Origin: JACVRN01 sp963715565
GTDB taxonomy: Bacteria > Acidobacteriota > Blastocatellia > Pyrinomonadales > Pyrinomonadaceae
Assembly: GCA_963715565.1 (NCBI GenBank)
Contig: OY970256.1
Coordinates: forward strand, 3,472,001-3,536,000
Direction of reading: 5' to 3'
Length of the DNA stretch: 64,000 bases
Each line of letters starts with the position of its first letter. Position 1 is the stretch's first letter. The notes beneath the pieces were generated by a model. It was not told where the DNA came from and did not search any database. It saw only the letters and a list, made by a program, of their open reading frames with translations. A program made the position numbers and the translations under genes. This document shows, one piece after another, positions 1 to 8,168 of this stretch.

Positions 1-763
1 GACGCAGAAGATAAACAGCTTCCGGGTTTCCATTAGAAAATGCTTTCTCAAAGTGTGGGTAATACGTATCGCCGGGTTTAAAGTAAACCTCGTCAGGCGC
101 TTTTTTGTCTAATTCCAAAAATTCTCTAACTTTCCTTAAGCTCCCATTTGGAAGCGGTTCGGGGAATCTGAATGTATTACAAGGGAAATAATCTATATTA
201 AATGCAACCATGAAAATCCGCTCTCTATTTTGCGGAATATCTGTGTGAGTCATTGTATTGAGTAAGGCGGCATCTTTGTTTGAAAACCAATAGCCGGCTC
301 TTTGTATTTCAGACTTTACAATCTCGAAAGTTCTACCCTTGTCGTGCGTCCGAAAGTTTTTAACATTTTCCAGCAACAGAATTTTAGGCTTTGCTCGGTC
401 AAACTCTCTAATCAGCCGAATAATGTGAGAAAACAGTTGACCTCTCTCATCTTTCAAACCTTTCATACGTCCGGCAACAGAGAAGGGTTGGCAAGGAAAG
501 CCACCTGTTAGAATATCAACAGATTCCAATTTATCTTTATCTACCTCTAAATACTCAATTTGTTTGTTGATACACCTTACAGCCGGGAAATTCAGCCTGA
601 AAGTTTCTACTGCATAGCGGTCTTTTTCATTTACCCAACTAACATCAACTCCATTTCTTACGAGTGCCCGCGTGAAGCTTCCAATGCCAGTAAAAAGACA
701 GCCTGCTTTGTATTGCCTTATTGTAGATTCGCTATCTTCTAGGTTAAGTGTATCCATGCTCAT
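1..763 (-). CDS. DNA (cytosine-5) methyltransferase, C-terminus cut by window edge
   Basis: This is the modification enzyme of a probable type II restriction-modification system, transferring a methyl group from SAM to C5 of cytosine in its target site. Reading leftward from ATG at 763 (or the in-frame ATG at 757) the frame stays open to the window edge. It shows the SAM-binding motif GCLFTGIGSF (residues about 21-30), the catalytic motif GGFPCQPFSVAGR (Cys about 91), the ENVKN motif and the QNRERIF motif. The target-recognition domain lies beyond the window. It is divergent from the nuclease-like gene at 1057, with about 290 bases between. The AT-rich composition fits horizontally acquired DNA. 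The family call is firm; sequence specificity cannot be read. Confidence 0.93.
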   Translation of the reverse strand, partial: MSMDTLNLEDSESTIRQYKAGCLFTGIGSFTRALVRNGVDVSWVNEKDRYAVETFRLNFPAVRCINKQIEYLEVDKDKLESVDILTGGFPCQPFSVAGRMKGLKDERGQLFSHIIRLIREFDRAKPKILLLENVKNFRTHDKGRTFEIVKSEIQRAGYWFSNKDAALLNTMTHTDIPQNRERIFMVAFNIDYFPCNTFRFPEPLPNGSLRKVREFLELDKKAPDEVYFKPGDTYYPHFEKAFSNGNPEAVYLLR

Positions 764-1056
764 CGCTCTTTGGATAAATCTGTATTTAAAGCTCTCTGTT
801 AATATATGAAGCTTCCTATTACGCATTAAGCTGGAGAAACATTAAAACTCTAAAGACTATAGACTGAAGTAAGAACTCTAGGCCGTAAATAGGCGATTAT
901 TCTACATATGGTTAGGATTGCGTCAAGCCTAGAGCGAAATTTTGTTGTATTATTCTATTACTACCTTGATTATCATTAGGAAAGAACTTTCGTAATAGGC
1001 TGTTCTTCCACGCATATGATTAAAATACCTTCACTACTGTTATAAGGAGAAGAATA

Positions 1057-2262
1057 ATGGCTCTCCTATCCCTCTGGTCCTCAAATCCCGAGGCAGTCAT
1101 TTCCTTATCAATTGAGCAGATTGTAGCTACAGCTGGAGACGGCAGGCTCCGTGATGAAAGTGAATGCTCAAAAGAACTAAGGGCCTTTCTTTCGCAAGTG
1201 TCTAGTGAAAAACTTGTCGAATATGCTGACTACTGCCTTACAGCCGGATTTAATAAGAGCGGAATGGTTCTTCAAGACATCGTTAACGAACTTGGAAGGC
1301 GTCTGGATTACGATGTTGTTAACGGACGTTACCAAGGTACATCAAGCGCTGTAGGTAATGATGGTCTTTGGAGAAGTCCCGAAGGCCATGACATTCTAGT
1401 AGAAGTTAAGACTACAGATGCGTATCGTGTGCCGTTAAATACAATTGCTAATTACCGCGACAGACTTAAAAGCGAGAAAAGAATTGCGGCCTCAAACTCA
1501 ATGCTACTTGTCGTAGGCCGGGAAGATACTGGAGAACTTGAGGCCCAAGTGCGTGGCTCCCGTCATGCATGGGACATGCGGTTGATAAGTGTAGATGCGT
1601 TAACGCATCTTGTAAAACTAAAAGAGAGTACAGAGGGGGCGTCCACAGGCTCCAAGATAAGAAGCGTACTGATACCTATGGAATACACGCGCCTTGATAC
1701 GCTAATAGATGTTATGTTTACAGCAGCAAGGGATGTAGAAAGCGCTGTTGACGCAGAAAAACAGCCAAGTAGTGAGGATGAAAGTGACAGGTCGGGCCGA
1801 GATTTTACCGACCCAGTGTTAATGCAAGAAAAGCGTGACCGAATCATTAATTCATTTGCTAGACAGCATAATGTTAAGTTAATCCGTAAGAGTCGCGCTC
1901 TTTATTGGAATGCAGAACATAGGTTTAGGACTGTTTGCGCCGTATCGAAGCGTTATACGAGGAGTGGCAACGTCTCCTATTGGTATGCTTATCATCCACA
2001 GTGGGATGAGTTTCTTGGCGAAGCCGAAAATAGTTATTTTATTTTAGGCTGTATGGACCTTAACATTGCATTCGCAATTCCAGTCCATAAACTTAGGGAA
2101 CGTCTTGCAGAACTAAATACAACTACTAGGCCAGATGGAACCTTTTACTGGCATATTAAGATACTTGAACCTCAATCCCATACATACAGTTTACAAATGC
2201 CAAAGTCGGGACAACCTCTCTTTTTGTCGCAGTATGAATTTGGTTTGAGCGAGCAAATCTGA
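1057..2262 (+). CDS. Probable restriction endonuclease (PD-(D/E)XK type) paired with the methylase
   Basis: The 401-residue protein contains GHDILVEVKTTD (about residues 110-121), a good match to the PD-(D/E)XK nuclease core (D112, E116, K118), preceded by a conserved-looking GNDGLWRSPEG turn. The divergent neighbour is a cytosine-5 methylase, so the simplest role is cleavage of unmethylated target DNA. The start ATG is well supported by AAGGAG about eight bases upstream. A charged stretch rich in Ser, Glu and Asp (about 230-255) separates the nuclease half from a C-terminal domain that I do not recognise and that may recognise the target. Codon use is AT-rich like the rest of the island. The exact nuclease family is not certain. 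Confidence 0.75.
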   Translation: MALLSLWSSNPEAVISLSIEQIVATAGDGRLRDESECSKELRAFLSQVSSEKLVEYADYCLTAGFNKSGMVLQDIVNELGRRLDYDVVNGRYQGTSSAVGNDGLWRSPEGHDILVEVKTTDAYRVPLNTIANYRDRLKSEKRIAASNSMLLVVGREDTGELEAQVRGSRHAWDMRLISVDALTHLVKLKESTEGASTGSKIRSVLIPMEYTRLDTLIDVMFTAARDVESAVDAEKQPSSEDESDRSGRDFTDPVLMQEKRDRIINSFARQHNVKLIRKSRALYWNAEHRFRTVCAVSKRYTRSGNVSYWYAYHPQWDEFLGEAENSYFILGCMDLNIAFAIPVHKLRERLAELNTTTRPDGTFYWHIKILEPQSHTYSLQMPKSGQPLFLSQYEFGLSEQI

Positions 2263-2366
2263 ATTTATTGCGTTTTTGCTAATTTTAATAGTCGCAGCGC
2301 CTATTTAAGTAAAGACGCTTTATGAGATTTGTTCTTCTTCGTACTGGCAAAATTAAAGGTAACAAA

Positions 2367-3233
2367 TCACTGGTTTGAAAGCGTCTTCTCAATCTTCTGC
2401 CACAAAGGGATATTTCCGAAACCAATACTATCAGCAGCAGGCGTTCTAAGCTCTGGAAGGGGTAGTAAGTTAAGCAATTTCAGAACGCAAATGGCCGGGT
2501 TTAGAGACACTTGTAAGACTCTATCTGCGACTACACTATACCTCTTACAAAAATCCTCAATCAATAACCCATCCATTTGATTATCAAGAGTGAATAAATT
2601 CTTTCCATCATGGCGGACAAAGCTCATAACGGATTGTGCTGCTGGATGAGCAAGCTGACAGAGTTCATAATAGCACTCAAGCATTGAGGTTTCTCCGGCT
2701 TGTTGTAGTTGCTTAATATAATCTGTATTTGATTTTGCTTTATGGTGAGGGAGTTCTGCTTCCCCCTTCTTAAGTTTCCTTGCAAATTGAAAATGAATCA
2801 ACTTGTGTTCGAGTTGGCCGAGGTCAACTGTAACACTACTTTTCTTTTGCAAAGTATCCTTAACGGCTAAATGAATCTCTGCTACAGCAATTGGTATTTG
2901 CATAAAAGTGTCAGCAATATCTCCTGCCGACTCTAAAAGCCCTCTGAAAGAAGCTCCAAAAGCCAGAAAGTTTTTGGCTGAACTAGCGGCAAGAACTCCA
3001 TGTATCCATCGGTGCGTGCGAAGAACTGCCGTAGAAGAAGCCCAATGTAAGCGATACATTATTTCCCTACAATAAATTCTTAGTGCATCTTTGGGGTCCG
3101 TCGTTGATAAGATTTGTTGCTCAGGTAGAATTTCATATTTGTAGCCTGACAGAGAATGAGCAAGAGAGTTGAGTCCCGTATAATAATTCTTTCCAATTTC
3201 TCCAAAAACAACTTCAACAGCATCACGGCACAT
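2367..3233 (-). CDS. Hypothetical protein, mostly helical, function unknown
   Basis: A 288-residue protein that I do not recognise. It has no signal peptide or clear membrane segment. The sequence is mostly alpha-helical in character, with a middle segment rich in Ala, Phe and Leu (about residues 75-115) and a basic stretch around KLKKGEAELPHHK. It is convergent with the restriction nuclease, ending about 100 bases beyond it. AT-rich codon use matches the island, which makes it a candidate cargo gene, perhaps defence-related, but nothing in the sequence fixes a function. Confidence 0.7.
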   Translation of the reverse strand: MCRDAVEVVFGEIGKNYYTGLNSLAHSLSGYKYEILPEQQILSTTDPKDALRIYCREIMYRLHWASSTAVLRTHRWIHGVLAASSAKNFLAFGASFRGLLESAGDIADTFMQIPIAVAEIHLAVKDTLQKKSSVTVDLGQLEHKLIHFQFARKLKKGEAELPHHKAKSNTDYIKQLQQAGETSMLECYYELCQLAHPAAQSVMSFVRHDGKNLFTLDNQMDGLLIEDFCKRYSVVADRVLQVSLNPAICVLKLLNLLPLPELRTPAADSIGFGNIPLWQKIEKTLSNQ

Positions 3234-3275
3234 AGATTCTCCTTGAAAGCATGTTTATGGCTTTATGCATTTAGT

Positions 3276-3512
3276 TTATTTACGAGTTCTTTTTGAATTT
3301 TTTCGAATGCCCTCCTGCTTTTCAGGACATGGAAGAACAGAAGGAAGGTCGTAATTATCATCTACAAGGGCGTCTAAGTAAACATTGCCGCCCGTGTATA
3401 CTCTAGCAATAAGGCAAAGGCAACTCTCTTGTCCCAAACATAGCCTGAGAATCCAAGCCCTATCCTGATTATGATGAACACACCACACCTTAGCCACACG
3501 TGAGGTAATCAC
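3276..3512 (-). CDS. Small hypothetical protein
   Basis: A 78-residue frame opened by GTG, lying about 40 bases upstream of the preceding hypothetical gene on the same strand. The product has several cysteines (WCVHH, CLG, CLCL) and an acidic YLDALVDDNYDLP segment, ending in a basic tail KNSKRTRK. There is no good ribosome-binding site and no recognisable family. It fills an otherwise empty gap in the right orientation to be co-transcribed with its neighbour, which is the main reason to list it. Confidence 0.4.
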   Translation of the reverse strand: MITSRVAKVWCVHHNQDRAWILRLCLGQESCLCLIARVYTGGNVYLDALVDDNYDLPSVLPCPEKQEGIRKNSKRTRK

Positions 3513-3547
3513 GGCAGCTTAGAGCATCCCTAACAAGACGGGTTTCA

Positions 3548-3745
3548 CTAAACCGCAGACAGCGCCGTTACTAAGATGTTCGCTAAAACGTCTACCACTC
3601 CGTAATCTGTCTCGCTCGTCAAAGTCTGTTCCGATTGTGGTGGCTCCTGAGTAATACCGGGACAGTCCATTTGACCCGCAAGAGTAGGAGCGGCAAGGGC
3701 AAGCGTTAGGATAAGCCCCGCGCAGAGTCGGCGTAAGTTCTTCAT
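3548..3745 (-). CDS. Small exported peptide (65 aa) divergent from a TPR-HTH regulator
   Basis: The start is chosen at the ATG preceded by TAGGAGAAACGGA, an excellent ribosome-binding site; a longer in-frame reading upstream runs through the operator palindromes and is unlikely. The product opens with a classical Sec signal (MKNLRRLCAG, hydrophobic core LILTLALAAP, likely cleavage after LAAPTLA). This leaves about 42 residues with one cysteine, a polar Gln/Glu/Ser middle and a hydrophobic tail VVDVLANILVTALSAV. It is divergent from a TPR regulator with a C-terminal DNA-binding domain and shares a palindrome-rich intergenic region with it. The arrangement recalls exported pheromone-TPR receptor pairs, but that role is inference. 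Confidence 0.72.
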   Translation of the reverse strand: MKNLRRLCAGLILTLALAAPTLAGQMDCPGITQEPPQSEQTLTSETDYGVVDVLANILVTALSAV

Positions 3746-3766
3746 TCCGTTTCTCCTAAAGATTGG

Positions 3767-3896
3767 CTCGCAAAATTTTTTGCGAGTACAGTTTTCCGCA
3801 AAGATTTTTGCGAGAGACAATAGACCAGCTTTGAACTTTTCTTGCAAGGGCATGAGCAGGCGTTTATGATGGCGGGCGGTTTGCAGAGTTTTTTGC
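3767..3896. promoter_or_regulatory. Three copies of a 14-bp palindromic operator-like site
   Basis: Three sites fit GCAnAnnTTTTTGC: 3770-3783 (GCAAAATTTTTTGC), 3798-3811 (GCAAAGATTTTTGC) and 3883-3896 (GCAGAGTTTTTTGC). The first lies in a perfect inverted repeat with 9-bp arms (3767-3786) and the second in one with 6-bp arms. The first two are 28 bp apart. They sit between the exported-peptide gene and the TPR-HTH gene. The third begins just after the expected transcription start of the TPR gene, a position suited to autorepression. The likely binder is the Fis-like domain of that regulator (inference). Confidence 0.65.
3842..3870 (+). promoter_or_regulatory. Sigma-70-like promoter of the TPR-HTH gene
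   Basis: TTGCAA (3842-3847), a 17-bp spacer and TATGAT (3865-3870) match a sigma-70 promoter well. The expected start of transcription is near 3877, about 45 bases before the ATG at 3922, and the third operator-like site (3883-3896) falls in the early transcribed region. Confidence 0.55.
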
Positions 3897-3921
3897 AATA
3901 ACGTTGAAAGGTTTAGCTCTC

Positions 3922-5274
3922 ATGACTTTGCTATCCTCACTCTTGCGACAACTGGAAAATCCGATTTTGAGCCATGAGCAACGGGCAGAACTACGTTGTC
4001 AACTGGCTAAAGAACTTGAGGACAGGGGAGAGCATGAGGAAGCCCGTCAAGCAATGGGCGAGCTATGGCAACGCATAGGTGAGCGACCGAAGATAGAGGG
4101 GCTAGAACAGAATACAGCCGCCGAAGTCCTATTAAGGGTCGGAGTATTGACCGGATGGCTTGGCAGCAAACGGCAGATTCCAGACGCGCAAGAAACAGCA
4201 AAGGACTTCATTAGTGAAAGCATCCCTATCTTTGAATCGCTCGCTTATGAAAAGGTAGCAGAAGCGCAGACGGAACTTGCCCTGTGTTACTGGCGAAGCG
4301 GTGATTACGATGAAGCCCGTCTCATCCTTAACGAAGTGTTAGCGAAACTCACGGCGGAGGAGGAGATAAAGGCTAAGGCCATACTTCGCCTTGCCATTGT
4401 AGAGCGTTCCGCAAATCGCTATAGCGAGTCACTTGAAATCCTCATTGATAACGCTGAACTTTTTGAAAGCATCGCTAACCACACGTTAAAGGGCAGCTAT
4501 CATAATAACCTTGCTAATCTTTGGGAGAATCTTGGGAAGGCTGAAAATCGAGAGGATTATACAGACCGCGCTTTTGTAGAGTATGCAGCCGCAAGTTATC
4601 ACTTTGAGCAGGCAGAGCATAAAGCTTATCGCGGCAAGGTCGAAAACAACTTGGGCTTTCTCTACTTCAAAGCAGGAAACTTCAAAGAAGCGCATGAGCA
4701 TCTTAACCGTGCACGCCGTTTGTTAGTCAGCATCAAAGATAGTGCCTCTATTGCAGAAGTTGACGAAACTCGCGCCCGCGTCTTTCTTGCCGAAGGGCGT
4801 AACGTAGAAGCAGAAAAAGCGGCACGAGCTTCTGTCACAGTGTTAGAGCAAGGCGACCAGCAAGACTTGTTAGCAGGAGCTTTAATTACTCACGGAACGG
4901 CCCTCGCGCGAGTAGGCTTCTACAGTCAATCATACGCCACACTCCAACAAGCAATCGAAGTAGCACAACAAACGGGTGTACTTAGTCATGCCGGGAAAGC
5001 CGCGTTAGTTATCATGGAAGAATTAGGGGAACATCTTAGCCCGCGTAAATCGAAGACCCTTGCCGGAAGGACGTTAGTTGAGGAAGTACAGCGTTATGAG
5101 GGCGACTTGATAAAGCAGGCTCTTATCTTATCAGAGGGAAGCGTTACAAAGGCCGCTAGGCTGCTCGGCATCACGCATCAGAGACTCATCTACATCTTAG
5201 AGAGCCGACACAAGGATTTACTCTCCGTCAGGACTCCCGCCGCACGTCGCCCTAAACCTCGCCCCCAAAAGTAA
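3922..5274 (+). CDS. TPR regulator with C-terminal Fis-type HTH
   Basis: About 450 residues. The start is set at ATG 3922, ten bases after AAAGG; an upstream in-frame TTG at 3904 is less likely. The body is a chain of tetratricopeptide-like helical repeats, clearest in the segments around WRSGDYDEARLILNEVL, NLGFLYFKAGNFKEAHEHL and VGFYSQSYATLQQAIEV. The last 70 residues hold a Fis-type helix-turn-helix (LSEGSVTKAARLLGITHQRL) followed by a basic Pro/Arg tail. TPR domains bind peptides or proteins, so the protein is probably a ligand-responsive transcription factor acting on its own promoter region and on the divergent exported-peptide gene. No kinase, receiver or ATPase domain is present. Confidence 0.8.
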   Translation: MTLLSSLLRQLENPILSHEQRAELRCQLAKELEDRGEHEEARQAMGELWQRIGERPKIEGLEQNTAAEVLLRVGVLTGWLGSKRQIPDAQETAKDFISESIPIFESLAYEKVAEAQTELALCYWRSGDYDEARLILNEVLAKLTAEEEIKAKAILRLAIVERSANRYSESLEILIDNAELFESIANHTLKGSYHNNLANLWENLGKAENREDYTDRAFVEYAAASYHFEQAEHKAYRGKVENNLGFLYFKAGNFKEAHEHLNRARRLLVSIKDSASIAEVDETRARVFLAEGRNVEAEKAARASVTVLEQGDQQDLLAGALITHGTALARVGFYSQSYATLQQAIEVAQQTGVLSHAGKAALVIMEELGEHLSPRKSKTLAGRTLVEEVQRYEGDLIKQALILSEGSVTKAARLLGITHQRLIYILESRHKDLLSVRTPAARRPKPRPQK

Positions 5275-5343
5275 AGGCCGGGGCATCGCATGTCGAACGC
5301 GCATCAAAAGTGCTGGAAGAGTGATAAGACCCGGCCAGAATTA

Positions 5344-5526
5344 CTACGCAGCTTGTTGCTCACGTTTCATAAGAAATAGTTCTACGTGTTCGGGATAGCG
5401 ATAGCGAACCGCCCGCCCAATCTTTACACAGGGAATCTGCTTCTTCTGCCGAAGGGTCTTGATATACCCGTATGATAGTCCAACAATTTCCGCGAATTGT
5501 TTTTCATTTATGGTTTGAACTCGCAT
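5344..5526 (-). CDS. Excisionase/AlpA-like HTH protein
   Basis: A 60-residue protein made almost entirely of a MerR-like helix-turn-helix of the HTH_17 type: INEKQFAEIVGLSYGYIKTL, then QIPCVKIGRAVRYRYPEHVELFL. Proteins of this type act as excisionases or AlpA-like regulators on mobile elements and phage satellites. It is preceded by GAGGTAAAATT, a good ribosome-binding site. It lies downstream of the primase gene on the same strand, which fits a directionality factor or regulator of the island. No integrase is visible in the window. Confidence 0.82.
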   Translation of the reverse strand: MRVQTINEKQFAEIVGLSYGYIKTLRQKKQIPCVKIGRAVRYRYPEHVELFLMKREQQAA

Positions 5527-5854
5527 AATTTTACCTCAAATTTATTTGCCCTCTGATGCCCCCTGTAACTCGACCAAAAACTTGGTCGAGAGGCGTGAGA
5601 CAATGCATCCAAGCGGGAAGGCCGTGGCCCGTGCAAACGCCTGAAATTAAATTCCTATGTACGAAACTCTTGCCTTCGTCCTTAGACTTACCCCGGCGTG
5701 ACTCTCAAAACCGTTCGTTACTTCTCAAGGCTCGTGAATTCCTAACTAAGAAAGACTTGACCGGGAACTAACTTCTTATACAAACTTCCGCAGCTTGTCA
5801 CAGCAATTTGTTGTGACATTTTTATTACCCACGTGAAACCAAAGCTCGTAAGCG
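5527..5854. other. Non-coding gap with two inverted repeats
   Basis: No gene is supported here. Two hairpins stand out. One has perfect 9-bp arms (CTCGACCAA and TTGGTCGAG) at 5569-5590, about 40 bases upstream of the excisionase-like gene. The other has arms TGTCACA and TGTGACA at 5796-5818, followed on the plus strand by a T-rich run, just past the end of the primase gene. The first could be an operator of the excisionase-like gene. The second could be a terminator for rightward transcripts or a dyad binding site. Confidence 0.45.
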
Positions 5855-7654
5855 TCAGTGAATTTGCAGTGGCCTGTAACGTTCGGCGCTTTTCAGAATC
5901 CTGCTCAGTTCCTTTTCATCAACTAGCGGAATGCAACGGGCTAAGTTTTTCGTCTCTAACCGACGTCTTACTTCCTGTTGGCTGAAATTATTGACAAGCC
6001 CTGATGCCTGACGGAAAAGAAAGTTATTCCGGCCCTCTCCCTCTTTAATGATTTCACCGAGAACAGGAGAGAGCATTAAGGTTGAATGCTGTTTCGTTTC
6101 CTGCGCCTGTTCCTCTTCTGAAATCAGGATAAGGGCAACAAGCCAATCCGGGGCGTTTTCTACCGGGGTGTTTACTCCGTACCACTCGTAACGGTTGCCG
6201 CTCGCATGGACACTAGGAGCCGCGACGATGTAGCCGCCATCACTTCTAATGTCCAAGCCCCAACCAATCGCAGAGACGGAATTCTTTACTCTTACGTCCG
6301 GGTATCTGAAAATTCGGTGCTCCCCGTTTGAGCCGGTGCGCTGCTTCACCGTAGCGGGAAGTTCCCCGTAAGAACCTTCAAGTTCCTCAAGTGAATAGGG
6401 GCCACCTGATTTCGGGTCTACGTCAAGCGCGATTGTGTCAGACACTTTGCCAGTTGGAATGCCGATGTTTGCGTTCGGCCACTGCCGCCACCAGCCGCGA
6501 ATAATGTCCAAGTCCGTAGTCGCATCGTTTACGCCATACCGGGTGCGCGGGTGCTTTCCAACCTTGTCACACGTCTTCCAGTCTCGACAGGAGCAACGAA
6601 CGGAACCATCCCCGAAAATCGGGTTATGAAGTGGGACAACAGGGTAGCCCGCAAGGGCATAATGCAAAGCCGCATTTTCCAACGGGTTGTCGCTGAATTT
6701 TTCGGCGCAATTTGAATTCAAGAATGTAAAACTCTCATTTTCAAGACTTTCTACGGTCTCATTCTCAGCAATCTCTACATTGTCTCTTTCCCCTCTCCAC
6801 TCCCCTAACAGACGGTTATCAGAGGGTAAATTTCTGACTGCATGTTCAGCCATACCAATATGATGGTTTTCCACACCCTTGTTACCATAAGCCTCTGATT
6901 GCATGTCACTTACAGAGGCATTAAAAGCAGAAATGTAGCGGTCACGCTTCTGCTTCTCGTCTCTCACAGAAGAAATCTCATCAAGCAACACCTGCAAATC
7001 GAAAATCAGGGCTTGGCATTCTTCGACCGGATTGAGGTTGGATTCTTCGGCTTGCTCAAAGACCTTGCCGAACTTGGTGAAAATTGTTCTGCGATTTCTT
7101 TGCAGCATGAAATGGGTGGGCACCCTTTTCTTCTCACTGTCACAGACATAATTTTCCCGCATTCGGGCCACCGCTTCCCTTACCCGCGCCTCAATTTCAT
7201 CAGCCGGGTAGCCGTAGAGTACCTTTACTAACTCTTCAAGCATGACAAGCTGATACTTCGTTTTTTGATATTCTTCGTTGCCGTCCGGGTGCGAAATCTT
7301 ACGCCCTTTTTCGAGCACCCGGATGAGTTCAACTTCATGCTTTTTCTGCCACCTCTGCAACTCCCCGACGTTGTAACGCACGGCCTCACGATTAGCTTGC
7401 AACCGCGCCGGATTTTTCTTAAAGAGAATATCAGTCAGTTCTTTATAAGAGGCTTCAAAAACGGTCTCACCCCCGGAAGCCAAAATGTAGGCCCGGATGA
7501 TTTCCCGGAACTTGAGCGGTAAATTCAACTCCCGGAAGAAACTAAAGACGGTGGCTTCATACTTCTTGATGAGCCTCTTGATGTGCTTATCGCGTCTGTT
7601 TTGACTTCCGGCCCGCCGTTGCGGGGCAGAGTCAGTTTCAGTTAAAGTTTTCAT
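5855..7654 (-). CDS. Mobile-element replication protein with primase-polymerase (Prim-Pol) domain
   Basis: A 599-residue protein. Residues about 1-310 are charged and helical with no family I can name. Residues about 325-510 form a bifunctional primase-polymerase domain: HYALAGYPVVPLHNP at its start, a cysteine-bearing loop (CSCRDWKTC) and GKHPR, the metal-binding acidic pair in ALDVDPKSGG (D411, D413), GEHRIFRYP, and LDIRSDGGYIVAAPS. The last 70 residues resemble the small helical primase C-terminal region. Such proteins prime and start replication of plasmids, phages and phage satellites. With the excisionase-like gene downstream it forms the replication module of the island. Its promoter and an intrinsic terminator lie upstream. 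Confidence 0.85.
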   Translation of the reverse strand: MKTLTETDSAPQRRAGSQNRRDKHIKRLIKKYEATVFSFFRELNLPLKFREIIRAYILASGGETVFEASYKELTDILFKKNPARLQANREAVRYNVGELQRWQKKHEVELIRVLEKGRKISHPDGNEEYQKTKYQLVMLEELVKVLYGYPADEIEARVREAVARMRENYVCDSEKKRVPTHFMLQRNRRTIFTKFGKVFEQAEESNLNPVEECQALIFDLQVLLDEISSVRDEKQKRDRYISAFNASVSDMQSEAYGNKGVENHHIGMAEHAVRNLPSDNRLLGEWRGERDNVEIAENETVESLENESFTFLNSNCAEKFSDNPLENAALHYALAGYPVVPLHNPIFGDGSVRCSCRDWKTCDKVGKHPRTRYGVNDATTDLDIIRGWWRQWPNANIGIPTGKVSDTIALDVDPKSGGPYSLEELEGSYGELPATVKQRTGSNGEHRIFRYPDVRVKNSVSAIGWGLDIRSDGGYIVAAPSVHASGNRYEWYGVNTPVENAPDWLVALILISEEEQAQETKQHSTLMLSPVLGEIIKEGEGRNNFLFRQASGLVNNFSQQEVRRRLETKNLARCIPLVDEKELSRILKSAERYRPLQIH

Positions 7655-7762
7655 AGAGGTTAAATTTTCCTGTTCAAAATACCGCAGCTTGAGGCGAAGT
7701 CTGCTTAACTTGGCCTTTTCTTTTTGCGCTGCCTGAACGTCTGTTGAGTTGGGCCAAAATAG

Positions 7763-7812
7763 AAAAAGCCCGTCTAACTCCCGGATAAACTTATTCCGGG
7801 AATCAGACGGGC
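7763..7812 (-). terminator. Intrinsic terminator or attenuator in the primase leader
   Basis: Nested inverted repeats, GCCCGTCT/AGACGGGC (7768-7775 and 7805-7812) and TCCCGGA/TCCGGGA (7779-7785 and 7795-7801), form a strong stem. Read leftward it is followed at once by TTTTTCTATTTT. It lies about 110-160 bases upstream of the primase start and downstream of a strong leftward promoter, so it should stop or attenuate primase transcription. Confidence 0.75.
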
Positions 7813-7882
7813 AAATCGGCCCGAACTGTTCCTAATATGGTTAGCGCCTAATGCGCTTCATCTTTCCATTATTACAACTGTA

Positions 7883-7911
7883 AGTTTAACATACTAAAGC
7901 GTTTTCGTCAA
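7883..7911 (-). promoter_or_regulatory. Leftward sigma-70-like promoter for the primase leader
   Basis: On the minus strand TTGACG (7906-7911), a 17-bp spacer and TAAACT (7883-7888) form a near-consensus promoter. The expected transcript starts near 7876. It contains a possible mini-ORF MKRIRR (7841-7861) and a GCGC hairpin, and then meets the terminator at 7763-7812 before reaching the primase gene. Confidence 0.65.
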
Positions 7912-7996
7912 GGCACCCACGGGTATAGCTTGGCTCCTACGGGCATTGGTCGGGGCAAAACTTCTTTCTTCCGAGCCGGGGTAATTAAACGAATTT

Positions 7997-8110
7997 TTAG
8001 GTGACCGGAGAGCTAAAAATAGATTCCCTTAACTGACCTGCGGATACGTTTCGCCTTATCAGCATTCGCGTATTGGCCTCGCGCAGTTTCAGCAGTTCCT
8101 TTGTTCTCAT
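7997..8110 (-). CDS. Possible 37-aa basic ORF at the island edge
   Basis: A short frame on the minus strand encodes a basic peptide (start MRTKELLKLREANTRM). It has no clear ribosome-binding site and matches no family I know. It lies between the right edge of the island and the primase promoter. Listed only because the gap of about 575 bases at 7655-8230 otherwise holds just the promoter, terminator and boundary repeats. Confidence 0.2.
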   Translation of the reverse strand: MRTKELLKLREANTRMLIRRNVSAGQLRESIFSSPVT

Positions 8111-8139
8111 ACCATCGTGTTACTATTCGCGGTCAAATC

Positions 8140-8168
8140 TTGGGCACCCGTTGGGCACCTTTGGGTGC
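8140..8168. repeat. Short direct and inverted repeats near the island boundary
   Basis: TTGGGCACC occurs twice (8140-8148 and 8151-8159), followed by GGGTGC (8163-8168), which is inverted relative to GCACC. It sits about 60 bases before the glycosyltransferase coding sequence, where base composition changes from AT-rich to GC-rich. It may be recombinase arm sites or part of the attachment site. The left end of the element is outside the window, so no att duplication can be tested. Confidence 0.35.

Noticed and set aside
302..742. Two small plus-strand ORFs opposite the methylase (302-511 and 560-742)
   Set aside because: They lie opposite conserved cytosine methylase motifs and show no start signals or family likeness.
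764..1056. A controller-protein box between methylase and nuclease
   Set aside because: AGACTATAGACT near 856 is a direct repeat rather than the symmetrical C-box, and no controller gene is present.
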